Assembly: GCA_045577655.1 (NCBI GenBank)
Contig: JAZNIU010000027.1
Coordinates: 1 to 64,000 of the forward strand
Source: RGIG7450 sp045577655
Lineage (GTDB): Bacteria > Bacillota > Clostridia > RUG12999
Direction of reading: 5' to 3'
DNA: 64,000 bases
Shown here: in pieces, positions 49,757-57,551 of the stretch
How the letters are laid out: the number at the start of each line of letters is the position of its first letter
How positions within the stretch are numbered: the stretch's first letter is position 1
Translations under genes and position numbers: made by a program
Notes under the pieces: generated by a model
What the model saw: the letters and a program-made list of their open reading frames with translations, nothing else
Databases searched by the model: none
Told to the model about the DNA's origin: nothing

Positions 49757-51166
49757 GTGTTTTGCACGGTGAAAATACCAAAAAATATAAATGAGTCAAC
49801 GAAACTATTTAAAAGTACCATAAACTTTGACAGAAATTTTGATGTCATCTTTCGTCAGTTTTATATGGGGTGCCAGAAATGTAGTATTTTTACATTAGAC
49901 GGCGAGGTTAATGGTGAAGTTTTGACCCATATCCTGAAAAATCTTATGGACGTTAAATCAAAGGTGCCGCTGACCACAGACGAGATTGATAAAAAAATTA
50001 TTACATTTATAGAAGTGAGCATCCAGACAGAGCTTAAAGAAGTTGTAAATTCAATGTATGTGGGATCTGCTGTTATGTTTGTAGACGGCATTGAAGAAGC
50101 GTTTGTCATTGACGCTAAAAGTTTTCCGCAGGATAAATCAATGGAACCTGAAAAAGACAAAACCATTAGGGGTTCAAGAGATGGGTTTGGTGCCATACCC
50201 ATTTTTAATGCTGCACTTATCAGGCGAAGAATACATTCGACAGAACTTATGATGGAAAAATTTTCTGTGGGCAGAAAATCTTCTTCTGATGTTATTGTTT
50301 GTTATATGGAAGGGCTCAGCGACAAGAAATTTGTTGAAGAAGTTAAAAGGAAAATTTCCGGACTTGATATACAGGGGTTGACAATGAACCAGGAGACACT
50401 GTCCGAAAATATTTTTCCTACAAAATGGTATAATCCATTTCCAAAAGTTAGATACACTGAACGTCCGGACGAGACAAGTGCAGCTCTTTTGGAAGGGAAG
50501 GTTATAATAATTACCGACAACTCTCCGTCTGTAATGATTTTGCCGGCAAAAATGATAGATTTTGTTAAAGAAGCAAACGACTACTATTTTCCGCCAATAA
50601 CCGGAACATACTACAGATTTATCAAATATGGGCTTATGCTGTTGTCCCTTCTTTTAACTCCGCTCTGGCTTGTTATTCTTGAAAATCTGGACCGACTACC
50701 CGAATGGTTTAGAATTTTTGAAATTGACGAGCCGGTGAAAATCCCCGTATTGCTTCAAATTCTGATAATGGAGTTTGTACTTGAAATCATAAGAATTTCA
50801 ACAATGAACACGCCGAACGTTCTTGGCAGTTCAATCGGTATAGTGGGCGCTCTTCTGGTAGGCGAATTTGCCGTATCGTCAGGATGGCTTTCATCTGAAA
50901 CGGTGTTCTATATGTCTTTCCTTGCAATTTCAATCTATGCAAGCCCCAACTTTGAATATGGTTATGCCACAAAATTCCTGCGGATTTTTCTTGTTTTACT
51001 GACAGGCATATTTGGCCTTATTGGTCTTGTTGCAGGACTTGCGCTAATCTTTGTAATGCTCATCACGACAAAAACTGTGGACGGAAAGAGCTACCTGCAT
51101 CCTATTATACCTTTTGACTACAAAGAACTTAAAAAATATTCTTTCAGAAGCAAGCTGAAAAGATGA
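49757..51166 (+). CDS. GerA family spore germination protein (A subunit type)
   Basis: A 469-residue membrane protein of the GerA/SpoVAF family, the A-type subunit of germinant receptors in the inner spore membrane. The N-terminal soluble half shows VGSAVMFVDG, a RGSRDGFGA pair near residue 136, and LIRRRIHSTEL. The following EGKVIIITDNSPSVMILPA and YYFPPITGTYYRFIKYGLML lead into about five membrane segments. Neither a B nor a C subunit gene is next to it, so it is an orphan or a SpoVAF-like accessory. GTG 49757 is close to its AAAGAAAGG; GTG 49769 is the alternative. Confidence 0.87.
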   Translation: MFCTVKIPKNINESTKLFKSTINFDRNFDVIFRQFYMGCQKCSIFTLDGEVNGEVLTHILKNLMDVKSKVPLTTDEIDKKIITFIEVSIQTELKEVVNSMYVGSAVMFVDGIEEAFVIDAKSFPQDKSMEPEKDKTIRGSRDGFGAIPIFNAALIRRRIHSTELMMEKFSVGRKSSSDVIVCYMEGLSDKKFVEEVKRKISGLDIQGLTMNQETLSENIFPTKWYNPFPKVRYTERPDETSAALLEGKVIIITDNSPSVMILPAKMIDFVKEANDYYFPPITGTYYRFIKYGLMLLSLLLTPLWLVILENLDRLPEWFRIFEIDEPVKIPVLLQILIMEFVLEIIRISTMNTPNVLGSSIGIVGALLVGEFAVSSGWLSSETVFYMSFLAISIYASPNFEYGYATKFLRIFLVLLTGIFGLIGLVAGLALIFVMLITTKTVDGKSYLHPIIPFDYKELKKYSFRSKLKR

Positions 51167-51196
51167 TTGCAAGAGGCTTAAATATATGATATAATT

Positions 51197-51237
51197 AATG
51201 CATGCAGAGTATAATGCTTTGTATGCATTTTTGTTTT
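51197..51237 (+). terminator. Terminator after the GerA-type gene
   Basis: AATGCATGCAGAG (51197-51209) pairs with CTTTGTATGCATT (51217-51229) with two G-T pairs and a seven-base loop, followed by TTTGTTTT. Confidence 0.75.
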
Positions 51238-51286
51238 AACTAGTTATTAGGCTGCAACTGATAATTCTTGCTAAGGAGGAGTATTA

Positions 51287-51907
51287 GTGATAGTAAAAAA
51301 AATTTATCCTGGATATAATTTTGCTAATTGCTATCTTGCTTTTGATAAAAAAACGCGAGAAGGGATTATGATTGACCCGGGCGGCATGGCAGACAGGCTG
51401 ATCGGGGAGATAAAAAAAGAGGGCGTTGATATTAAATATATTTTTATTACTCATGCTCATTTTGACCATATAGGTGCACTTGAAGAGGTTGCTGAATATA
51501 CAAAAGCAAAAGTTGTTATTTATAAGGCGGAAGAAAATGCGCTGACTGACGAAAAACTGAATCTTGCATATCTTGCCGGAGCTGTTCCAAACAGACGGGG
51601 TGCGGACATAACTGTTGGCGAAAATGACGTGATAGAGGTGGGGGAAATGAAATTTTCTTTCATTCATACACCAGGGCATACTGCTGGAGGAATGTGCATT
51701 TTTGACGGCAAAGAGACTCTTTTTACAGGGGACACCCTTTTTTGTGGCAGCATTGGCAGAAGTGATTTCCCCGGAGGAAATTTCGGTGTACTCAAAAAGT
51801 CGCTTGAAAAGCTAATGAAACTTGATGACAAAGTGCGGATTTATCCGGGACATGAGGAGGAATCGACAATCGGGGCTGAAAGAAAAACAAACCCGTATAT
51901 AGTATGA
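51287..51907 (+). CDS. MBL-fold metallo-hydrolase, glyoxalase II-like
   Basis: A 206-residue cytosolic zinc hydrolase. All metal ligands are visible: THAHFDHIGALEEV near residue 55, the His of FIHTPGHTAGGMC near residue 130, the Asp of FTGDTLFCGSIGRSDFPGG near residue 147, and YPGHEEESTIGAE near residue 185. It lacks the C-terminal domain of true glyoxalase II, so it belongs to the short YcbL-like thioesterase group. The actual substrate is not known. GTG 51287 is the start behind AAGGAGGAG. Its end overlaps hemZ by four bases. Confidence 0.88.
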   Translation: MIVKKIYPGYNFANCYLAFDKKTREGIMIDPGGMADRLIGEIKKEGVDIKYIFITHAHFDHIGALEEVAEYTKAKVVIYKAEENALTDEKLNLAYLAGAVPNRRGADITVGENDVIEVGEMKFSFIHTPGHTAGGMCIFDGKETLFTGDTLFCGSIGRSDFPGGNFGVLKKSLEKLMKLDDKVRIYPGHEEESTIGAERKTNPYIV

Positions 51908-53319
51908 TTAAGTTATATATCAGCGGACATGATGTTTTAACTCCGCTTTCGGAAATTATACACGCTTTTACAAATGAAAAAATATTGCCAGTGAACTCTG
52001 CTGATGAAGCAGATGTTATAAGCATAAAAGAAGATTCTACCATAAAGACGATAATAAAACACGACGGCAAAACATATTATAACCAGCAATGCATTATGCA
52101 AAGCGGTGCCCGTAACTTCACGCAAATTGTTGGCGATGCGGTGAAACTTTGCTATTACAAGCTTGCAGCGGAAATATATAACAGAAAACTTCCCTGGGGG
52201 ATTATTACGGGTATCAGACCTGAAAAGCTTGTCTCTGAATTTGACAGCAAGGAGCTTGATCGTGAATTTGCCGAAAGGTTTTGTGTGTCGGACAAAAAGC
52301 TTGCACTTGCAAGATTGGTGAACGGAGTACAGTCGCCCATAAAAAAGACTGTGTCGGAAAAAGACATTTGTGTTTATATTGGAATTCCGTTTTGTCCTAC
52401 AAGATGTCTTTACTGTTCTTTTGTGTCTCAACCTATGGGCAAGCAGAAAAAACTAGTGAACGGTTATGTTGAAAAGCTTATTGAAGAAATAAACTACACC
52501 GCTGAACTAATTGAAAAAAGCGACAGGAACATTCTTTCTGTTTATGTTGGTGGCGGAACGCCCAGCTCGCTTGATGAACCTTTGTTTGATCAGCTTCTTA
52601 AAACCATAAATAACAGATTTATAAAAAAGAGGATTTCCGAATTTACTGTTGAAGCGGGCAGAGCAGATACCATAACTGAGGGAAAGCTTGTTTCGATGAA
52701 AAATGCGGGTGTGACAAGAATAAGCATAAATCCGCAGTCTATGAACAATGAAACACTTAAAAAAGTAGGTCGTAACCACACCGAGGAAGATTTTGTTTCT
52801 GCCTTTTCCCTTGCGAGAAAAATGGGATTTGACAACATAAATACCGACCTTATTGCAGGTCTTCCCGGAGAAACAGAAGAGATGTTCAAAAGCTCTTTTG
52901 ACAGACTATTAAATCTTTCGCCCGATGGGGTTACTGTTCATACTATGTGCATCAAAAGAGCAGCAGACCTTAAAACACAAACGGATAAAATTGTTACATA
53001 CAATGCGGCAGAAATGGTGGACTATGCTTTTGCGCGGCTTTGCGAAACAGGTTTTGTTCCGTATTATATGTATAAACAAAAAGACACATTACTCAATCTT
53101 GAGAATGTGGGATATTCATTGCCGGGCAAGGAAAGCATATACAACATTTTTATGATGGAAGATATGGGAACGGTTTTAGGACTTGGAGCTGGCAGCGTTT
53201 CAAAAGTTTATTATCCGCAGGAAAACAGAATAGAAAGAATTTTCAATTTCAAAAATCCTGATATCTACATCTCAAGATTTGATGAAATTCTTAAGAGAAA
53301 AGAAGATTACGACCTGTAA
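51904..53319 (+). CDS. hemZ: Coproporphyrinogen dehydrogenase HemZ (radical SAM)
   Basis: A radical SAM enzyme of the HemN/HemZ/HemW group. The 471-residue protein has an N-terminal extension with GIRPEKLV, which distinguishes HemZ from HemW, then IGIPFCPTRCLYCSFVS with the cluster cysteines CxxxCxxC (about residues 164-171), VGGGTPSSLD near residue 217, INTDLIAGLPGETEEMF near residue 317 and YYMYKQKDTLLNLENVGYS near residue 385. The first is the SAM and iron-sulfur site. In B. subtilis HemZ is tied to anaerobic haem synthesis; no other haem genes are here, so a different role is possible. Confidence 0.88.
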   Translation: MIKLYISGHDVLTPLSEIIHAFTNEKILPVNSADEADVISIKEDSTIKTIIKHDGKTYYNQQCIMQSGARNFTQIVGDAVKLCYYKLAAEIYNRKLPWGIITGIRPEKLVSEFDSKELDREFAERFCVSDKKLALARLVNGVQSPIKKTVSEKDICVYIGIPFCPTRCLYCSFVSQPMGKQKKLVNGYVEKLIEEINYTAELIEKSDRNILSVYVGGGTPSSLDEPLFDQLLKTINNRFIKKRISEFTVEAGRADTITEGKLVSMKNAGVTRISINPQSMNNETLKKVGRNHTEEDFVSAFSLARKMGFDNINTDLIAGLPGETEEMFKSSFDRLLNLSPDGVTVHTMCIKRAADLKTQTDKIVTYNAAEMVDYAFARLCETGFVPYYMYKQKDTLLNLENVGYSLPGKESIYNIFMMEDMGTVLGLGAGSVSKVYYPQENRIERIFNFKNPDIYISRFDEILKRKEDYDL

Positions 53320-53546
53320 TCTACCAGAATAATATCGTCGCCGATTTTTGTTATATTATTCCACGGAATGACATAGTCGTTATTTCCGCCGGAAAAAATA
53401 CTTAGCAGATTGGAAGGGCCGGGGATGACTATTGCTTCAACCGTGCCCTTCTCGTAATTTATATTAACGTCGCTTACATAACCAAGTCTTTTGCCGTCTA
53501 AAACATTTATAACCTCTTTGTTTTTAAACTCCGAGCTTCTGTTCAT
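53307..53546 (-). CDS. YlmC/YmxH family sporulation protein (PRC-barrel)
   Basis: A 79-residue PRC-barrel protein of the YlmC/YmxH family found across spore formers. Diagnostic pieces are FKNKEVINVLDGKRLGYVSD, KGTVEAIVIPG and DYVIPWNNITKIGDDIILVD. Its exact role is not known. It converges on hemZ and the coding ends overlap by 13 bases. AAAGGATGTG precedes the start on the minus strand. A sporulation-type promoter is possible upstream. Confidence 0.88.
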   Translation of the reverse strand: MNRSSEFKNKEVINVLDGKRLGYVSDVNINYEKGTVEAIVIPGPSNLLSIFSGGNNDYVIPWNNITKIGDDIILVDYRS

Positions 53547-53591
53547 AATATCACATCCTTTTCTAAATAAATATGCCGAAAAAGTGCAGAT

Positions 53592-53684
53592 ATGAATGAA
53601 AAACGGAAAGTAGTCAGAATAGATTTTTACTATGCAACAGAAAACAAGAGCTTTTTAAAGAAAATGGAAGAATTTCAAGTATAA
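53592..53684 (+). CDS. Possible small ORF of 30 residues
   Basis: An ATG-started frame encodes a 30-residue basic peptide (MNEKRKVVRIDFYYATEN at its start) with no recognised family and no convincing ribosome-binding site. It occupies much of the otherwise empty gap between ylmC and groES. It may be real, a gene remnant, or chance; the mixed charged composition ending KKMEEFQV looks protein-like. Confidence 0.25.
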   Translation: MNEKRKVVRIDFYYATENKSFLKKMEEFQV

Positions 53685-53720
53685 TTTAAAAATTTAAACG
53701 TTTTTGATAGGTATAAAGGC

Positions 53721-53749
53721 TTGAATATTTTGGTAATTTTCTGTATATT
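53721..53749 (+). promoter_or_regulatory. Sigma-A promoter of groES-groEL
   Basis: TTGAAT (53721-53726) and TATATT (53744-53749) with a 17-base spacer, directly before the CIRCE operator. Confidence 0.65.
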
Positions 53750-53760
53750 ATAAATATGGT

Positions 53761-53787
53761 TTAGCACTCGGCTCGTTTGAGTGCTAA
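53761..53787 (+). promoter_or_regulatory. CIRCE element (HrcA operator)
   Basis: A perfect TTAGCACTC (53761-53769), nine-base spacer, GAGTGCTAA (53779-53787), the conserved inverted repeat bound by the HrcA heat-shock repressor. It lies at the expected transcription start of groES-groEL. The 309-base gap 53547-53855 thus holds, from left to right, a possible sporulation promoter for ylmC, a possible small ORF, the gro promoter and this operator. Confidence 0.98.
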
Positions 53788-53855
53788 TAAAATTATCTTA
53801 TCGGCCCACGGATAAGGAAATTATTTATTTTTGTGGGAGGAAAGGCAAGAGAAAA

Positions 53856-54140
53856 ATGACATTAAAACCTTTAACAGACAGAGTTGTAGTTAAAATGACT
53901 GAAGCTGAAGAAACAACAAAGAGTGGTATTGTACTTGCTTCGGCAGCAAAAGAAAAACCGCAGATTGCTGAAATTGTTGCAGTTGGTCCCGGCGGAATGG
54001 TTGACGGTAATGAAGTTAAAATGGAAGTTACTGTTGGTCAGAAAGTTATTGTAAGCAAATACGCAGGCACAGAAGTTAAGCTTGATAAAGAAGAATATAT
54101 AATTGTTAAGCAGAGCGATATACTTGCTGTAGTTGAGTAA
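53856..54140 (+). CDS. groES: Co-chaperonin GroES
   Basis: The 94-residue lid of the chaperonin chamber. It starts LKPLTDRVVVKMTEAEETTK, has the mobile loop around TKSGIVLASAAKEKPQ, and ends EYIIVKQSDILAVVE. Start ATG 53856 lies after GGGAGGAAAGG; an in-frame upstream start at 53781 falls inside CIRCE and is excluded. Heat-shock control by HrcA is indicated by the operator. Confidence 0.97.
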   Translation: MTLKPLTDRVVVKMTEAEETTKSGIVLASAAKEKPQIAEIVAVGPGGMVDGNEVKMEVTVGQKVIVSKYAGTEVKLDKEEYIIVKQSDILAVVE

Positions 54141-54157
54141 TAAGGAGGAAATTCAAA

Positions 54158-55789
54158 ATGGCTAAACAGATTTTAAATGCAGAAGAAGCAAGACGTGCTC
54201 TCGAACGTGGAGTTAACACACTTGCTGATACAGTTAAAATTACACTTGGACCTAAAGGAAGAAATGTAGTTTTAGATAAAAAATTCGGTGCACCGCTTAT
54301 AACAAATGACGGTGTTACAATTGCGAAAGAAATTGAACTTAAAGACCCGTTTGAAAATATGGGTGCACAGCTTGTTAAAGAAGTTGCTACAAAAACAAAC
54401 GATGTTGCCGGCGACGGTACAACAACAGCTACTCTTCTTGCACAGGCATTTATCAGAGAAGGTCTTAAAAACCTCGCTGCAGGTGCTAACCCGATGATAC
54501 TTAAAAAAGGTATTGCAAAAGCTGTTGATGCTGCTGTTAAAAACATTAAAGAAAACAGCGAAAAAGTTAAAGGCAAAGACGATATCACAAGAGTTGCTGC
54601 TATTTCCGCTGCAAACGACAGCATAGGACAGCTTATTGCAGATGCAATGGAAAAAGTTGGTAATGACGGCGTTATTACTATTGAAGAATCCAAAACTGCT
54701 GAAACATATTCAGAAGTTGTTGAAGGTATGCAGTTTGACAGAGGATATATTTCTCCGTACATGGTAACTGATACCGAAAAAATGGAAGCTGTTATTGATG
54801 ATGCTTATATCCTCATTACAGACAAAAAAATTGCTAATATCCAGGATATTCTTCCTCTTCTTGAACAGATTGTTCAGATGGGTAAAAAGCTTGTTATTGT
54901 TGCTGAAGATATTGAAGGCGAAGCTCTTACAACACTTGTTCTTAACAAACTCCGTGGTACATTTGTTTGTGTAGGTGTTAAAGCTCCCGGATTTGGCGAC
55001 AGAAGAAAAGCAATGCTTGAAGATATTGCTGTTTTAACAGGCGGTCAGGTTATCAGCGAAGAACTTGGTCTTGACCTTAAAGAAACCACAATTGAACAGC
55101 TCGGTAGAGCAAAACAGGTTAAAGTTCAGAAAGAAAACACAATCATTGTTGACGGTTTCGGTGATGCCGGTGCAATAAAAGACAGAGTTACTCAGATTAA
55201 AGTTCAGATTGAAGAAACAACATCTGAATTTGACAAAGAAAAACTCCAGGAAAGACTTGCTAAACTTTCCGGTGGTGTTGCAGTTATCAAAGTTGGTGCT
55301 GCTACAGAAACCGAAATGAAAGAAATGAAACTCAGAATTGAAGATGCTCTTGCAGCCACAAGAGCTGCAGTTGAAGAGGGTATTGTTGCAGGCGGCGGTA
55401 CAGCATACATCAACGCTATTGCAGATGTTAAAGCTGTTATGGAGTCACTCAGCGGCGACGAAAAAACAGGTGCAGCAATTCTCGTTAAAGCTCTTGAAGA
55501 ACCTGTTAGACAGATTGCAGCAAATGCCGGTATTGACGGTTCTGTAATCGTTGAAAAAATTAAAAATTCCAAACCGGGTATTGGTTATAATGCTCTCACA
55601 GAAGAATATGTTGAAATGATTAAATCGGGCATTGTTGACCCGGCAAAAGTTACAAGAAGTGCACTTCAGAATGCCGCTTCTGTTGCATCAATGCTTCTCA
55701 CAACTGAAAGCCTTGTTGCAGACATTCCTGAAAAAGAAGACCCGGCAGCAGCTGCTGCAGCTATGGGCGGCGGAATGGGAATGTATTAA
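54158..55789 (+). CDS. groEL: Chaperonin GroEL
   Basis: The 543-residue ATP-dependent folding chamber subunit. It has LGPKGRNVVLDKKFGAPLIT near residue 31, VAGDGTTTATLLAQA near residue 86 at the ATP site, KAPGFGDRRKAMLEDIAVLT near residue 277 and GIVAGGGTAYINAI near residue 410. It ends in the GGM-type tail MGGGMGMY. AAGGAGG precedes ATG 54158, 17 bases after groES. Confidence 0.98.
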   Translation: MAKQILNAEEARRALERGVNTLADTVKITLGPKGRNVVLDKKFGAPLITNDGVTIAKEIELKDPFENMGAQLVKEVATKTNDVAGDGTTTATLLAQAFIREGLKNLAAGANPMILKKGIAKAVDAAVKNIKENSEKVKGKDDITRVAAISAANDSIGQLIADAMEKVGNDGVITIEESKTAETYSEVVEGMQFDRGYISPYMVTDTEKMEAVIDDAYILITDKKIANIQDILPLLEQIVQMGKKLVIVAEDIEGEALTTLVLNKLRGTFVCVGVKAPGFGDRRKAMLEDIAVLTGGQVISEELGLDLKETTIEQLGRAKQVKVQKENTIIVDGFGDAGAIKDRVTQIKVQIEETTSEFDKEKLQERLAKLSGGVAVIKVGAATETEMKEMKLRIEDALAATRAAVEEGIVAGGGTAYINAIADVKAVMESLSGDEKTGAAILVKALEEPVRQIAANAGIDGSVIVEKIKNSKPGIGYNALTEEYVEMIKSGIVDPAKVTRSALQNAASVASMLLTTESLVADIPEKEDPAAAAAAMGGGMGMY

Positions 55790-55805
55790 TATCATTCATA
55801 AAAAC

Positions 55806-55844
55806 AAAAAGCTCTTTGCAAATTTTTGCAAAGGGCTTTTTTTA
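55806..55844 (+). terminator. Rho-independent terminator after groEL
   Basis: GCTCTTTGCAA (55811-55821) pairs with TTGCAAAGGGC (55826-55836) with one G-T pair, flanked by an A run and followed by eight T residues. Confidence 0.93.
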
Positions 55845-55952
55845 TTGCAAAAATATGTATATTTATGGGAGAATTTGACGACAATAAATAAAAGGGATTA
55901 AAAAAATTTTACAGAAATTCTATATATAAGAATAACAGAAAGGTGAAACACA

Positions 55953-56258
55953 ATGAATTTTACAATTACTAAAAGAAAGGACAAGCTGACTGTCAAAATA
56001 AACGGCGAACTTGACCATCACAATTCCCGGATGCTGAGAGAAAATGTTGACCTTGAGATTAAAGGCGGTAATATAAAAACTTTGGTTTTTGATTTTTCCG
56101 AACTTTCCTTTATGGACAGTTCCGGAATAGGAATTATTATGGGACGTTTTCATATTATGAGCCTGTGTGGCGGGAAAGTTGTGGTTGAAAATCCTCCTGA
56201 ATATGTTAAGAAAATTATATACATGTCCGGTCTTCGCGACATTGTTGATATTGCATGA
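55953..56258 (+). CDS. spoIIAA: Anti-sigma F factor antagonist SpoIIAA
   Basis: A 101-residue STAS-domain protein that, when unphosphorylated, frees sigma F from SpoIIAB in the forespore. The phosphorylated serine is in FMDSSGIGIIMGRF near residue 56, and the NGELDHHNSRMLRE segment near residue 18 is typical. Size and gene order (AA-AB-sigF) are standard. AGAAAGGTG precedes ATG 55953. Its presence indicates the endospore programme. Confidence 0.94.
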   Translation: MNFTITKRKDKLTVKINGELDHHNSRMLRENVDLEIKGGNIKTLVFDFSELSFMDSSGIGIIMGRFHIMSLCGGKVVVENPPEYVKKIIYMSGLRDIVDIA

Positions 56259-56272
56259 AAGGAAAGAAGAAA

Positions 56273-56716
56273 ATGAGAGACAAAATGAAACTTGAATTTC
56301 CCGCAAAAAGTTCCTGCGAATCTTTTGCCAGAGTGGCGGTTGCGGCTTTTGTATCAAGAATTGACCCAACGCTTGCACAAATAAACGAGATAAAAACTGC
56401 CGTTTCCGAAGGGGTTACAAACAGTATCATTCACGGATATGAAAACGGGGATGGAATAATATACATAGAATGTGAAATTAAAGACAAAGAGGTTAAAATA
56501 ATTATTGCAGACAAGGGAAAGGGAATAGAGGACATAAAACAGGCTATGACCCCTCTTTTCACAACAAATCCCGACGGAGAGAGGTCAGGTATGGGATTTA
56601 CCGTTATGGAAAGCTTTATGGATAAAATAGAAGTTAAATCTTTGCCGGGAATAGGAACACGAATTGTTATGACAAAAAATCTTGAATGCGTAGAGGAGGA
56701 GTGTAAATGTGGATAG
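56273..56716 (+). CDS. spoIIAB: Anti-sigma F factor SpoIIAB
   Basis: A GHKL-type serine kinase that holds sigma F inactive and phosphorylates SpoIIAA. The 147-residue protein has KTAVSEGVTNSIIHGYEN (N box) near residue 44, ADKGKGIEDI (G1 box) near residue 80 and ERSGMGFTVMESFMD (G2) near residue 105. Start ATG 56273 is set by AAAGGAAAG; the ATG at 56255 overlapping the spoIIAA stop would lie before that site. Overlaps the sigma F gene by 8 bases. Confidence 0.94.
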   Translation: MRDKMKLEFPAKSSCESFARVAVAAFVSRIDPTLAQINEIKTAVSEGVTNSIIHGYENGDGIIYIECEIKDKEVKIIIADKGKGIEDIKQAMTPLFTTNPDGERSGMGFTVMESFMDKIEVKSLPGIGTRIVMTKNLECVEEECKCG

Positions 56717-57425
56717 AAACACTCTTCTTGTTAAAGCATTACAGGGTGGAGATGAAAATGCTTTGGAGAGTCTGCTCTCGCAAAATGATAGACTTGTGTG
56801 GAGTGTTGTTCAGCATATGACGCAGACCGGCTTTGAAAAAGAGGATCTGTTTCAGGTAGGGTGTATTGGTCTTATTAAAGCTGCAAAAAGATTTGATATT
56901 TCCAGAAATCTTGCTTTTTCAACCTATGCTGTGCATATGATTATCGGAGAAATTAAACGATATATGCGCGATGACGGAATTATAAAAGTAAGCAGAAGTT
57001 TAAAAGAACTGTCATACAAGATAAAAAAGGCAAGCAACGAATATATAAAAAATACGGGGAATGAACCTACAGTTACATATCTGGCAGAAATTCTTAATAA
57101 AAGTGAAGCAGAGATTATAGAAGGAATGGAGTCTTCAAGACTTCCTTTTTCAATAAACCAACCTGTTGGTAATGAATGTGGCGTTGCTTTAGCCGATAAA
57201 ATCGCTGTGGAGGGCTCTTTTGACGAAAAAGTGTTAGATGCTGTTTCCCTTGAAGAAGCCGTAAAAACGCTTGAAAAACGAGAAAAATTTATTTTGTATA
57301 TGAGATACTATAATAATAAAACGCAGGCTGAGGTTGCAGAAAAACTTGGTATTTCGCAAGTGCATGTATCAAGACTTGAAAAGAAAATTCTTGAAAAATT
57401 AAGAAAAGAAATAGCCGCATGTTAA
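56709..57425 (+). CDS. sigF: RNA polymerase sigma-F factor
   Basis: The first forespore-specific sigma factor. The 238-residue protein has region 2 with ESLLSQNDRLVWSVVQHM and EDLFQVGCIGLIKAAKRFD, STYAVHMIIGEIKRYMRDDG near residue 75, region 3, and a region 4 HTH with LRYYNN-like RYYNNKTQAEVAEKLGISQV ahead of HVSRLEKKIL. Start GTG 56709 follows GAGGAGGAG at 56693-56701. Gene order settles sigma F rather than sigma G. A weak terminator-like hairpin lies at its end. Confidence 0.93.
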   Translation: MDRNTLLVKALQGGDENALESLLSQNDRLVWSVVQHMTQTGFEKEDLFQVGCIGLIKAAKRFDISRNLAFSTYAVHMIIGEIKRYMRDDGIIKVSRSLKELSYKIKKASNEYIKNTGNEPTVTYLAEILNKSEAEIIEGMESSRLPFSINQPVGNECGVALADKIAVEGSFDEKVLDAVSLEEAVKTLEKREKFILYMRYYNNKTQAEVAEKLGISQVHVSRLEKKILEKLRKEIAAC

Positions 57426-57447
57426 AAAAACTTGCGGCTTTCTTTAT
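57413..57447 (+). terminator. Probable terminator after sigF
   Basis: AGCCGCA (57413-57419) pairs with TGCGGCT (57433-57439) around an A-rich loop, followed by an interrupted T run. The left arm lies inside the last codons of sigF. Confidence 0.6.
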
Positions 57448-57487
57448 CTTCATTTGAAGTGTACAACAAAAATATTGACCTGTCAAA

Positions 57488-57514
57488 CAAAAAAGTATCA
57501 ATCATTATTGATAC
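57488..57514 (-). terminator. Terminator of the potABCD operon
   Basis: GTATCAAT (57495-57502) and ATTGATAC (57507-57514) form a perfect eight-base stem around four bases; on the minus strand it is followed by TTTTTTG. It lies about 40 bases after the potD stop and is the end of the minus-strand polyamine operon. Confidence 0.75.
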
Positions 57515-57551
57515 AATGATATGATACTCTTTTTCTCAATCAAATATTCAA

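Noticed and set aside
53781..53855. N-terminal extension of GroES from ATG-like start at 53781
   Set aside because: It begins inside the CIRCE operator and before the ribosome-binding site; GroES homologues begin at the later ATG.
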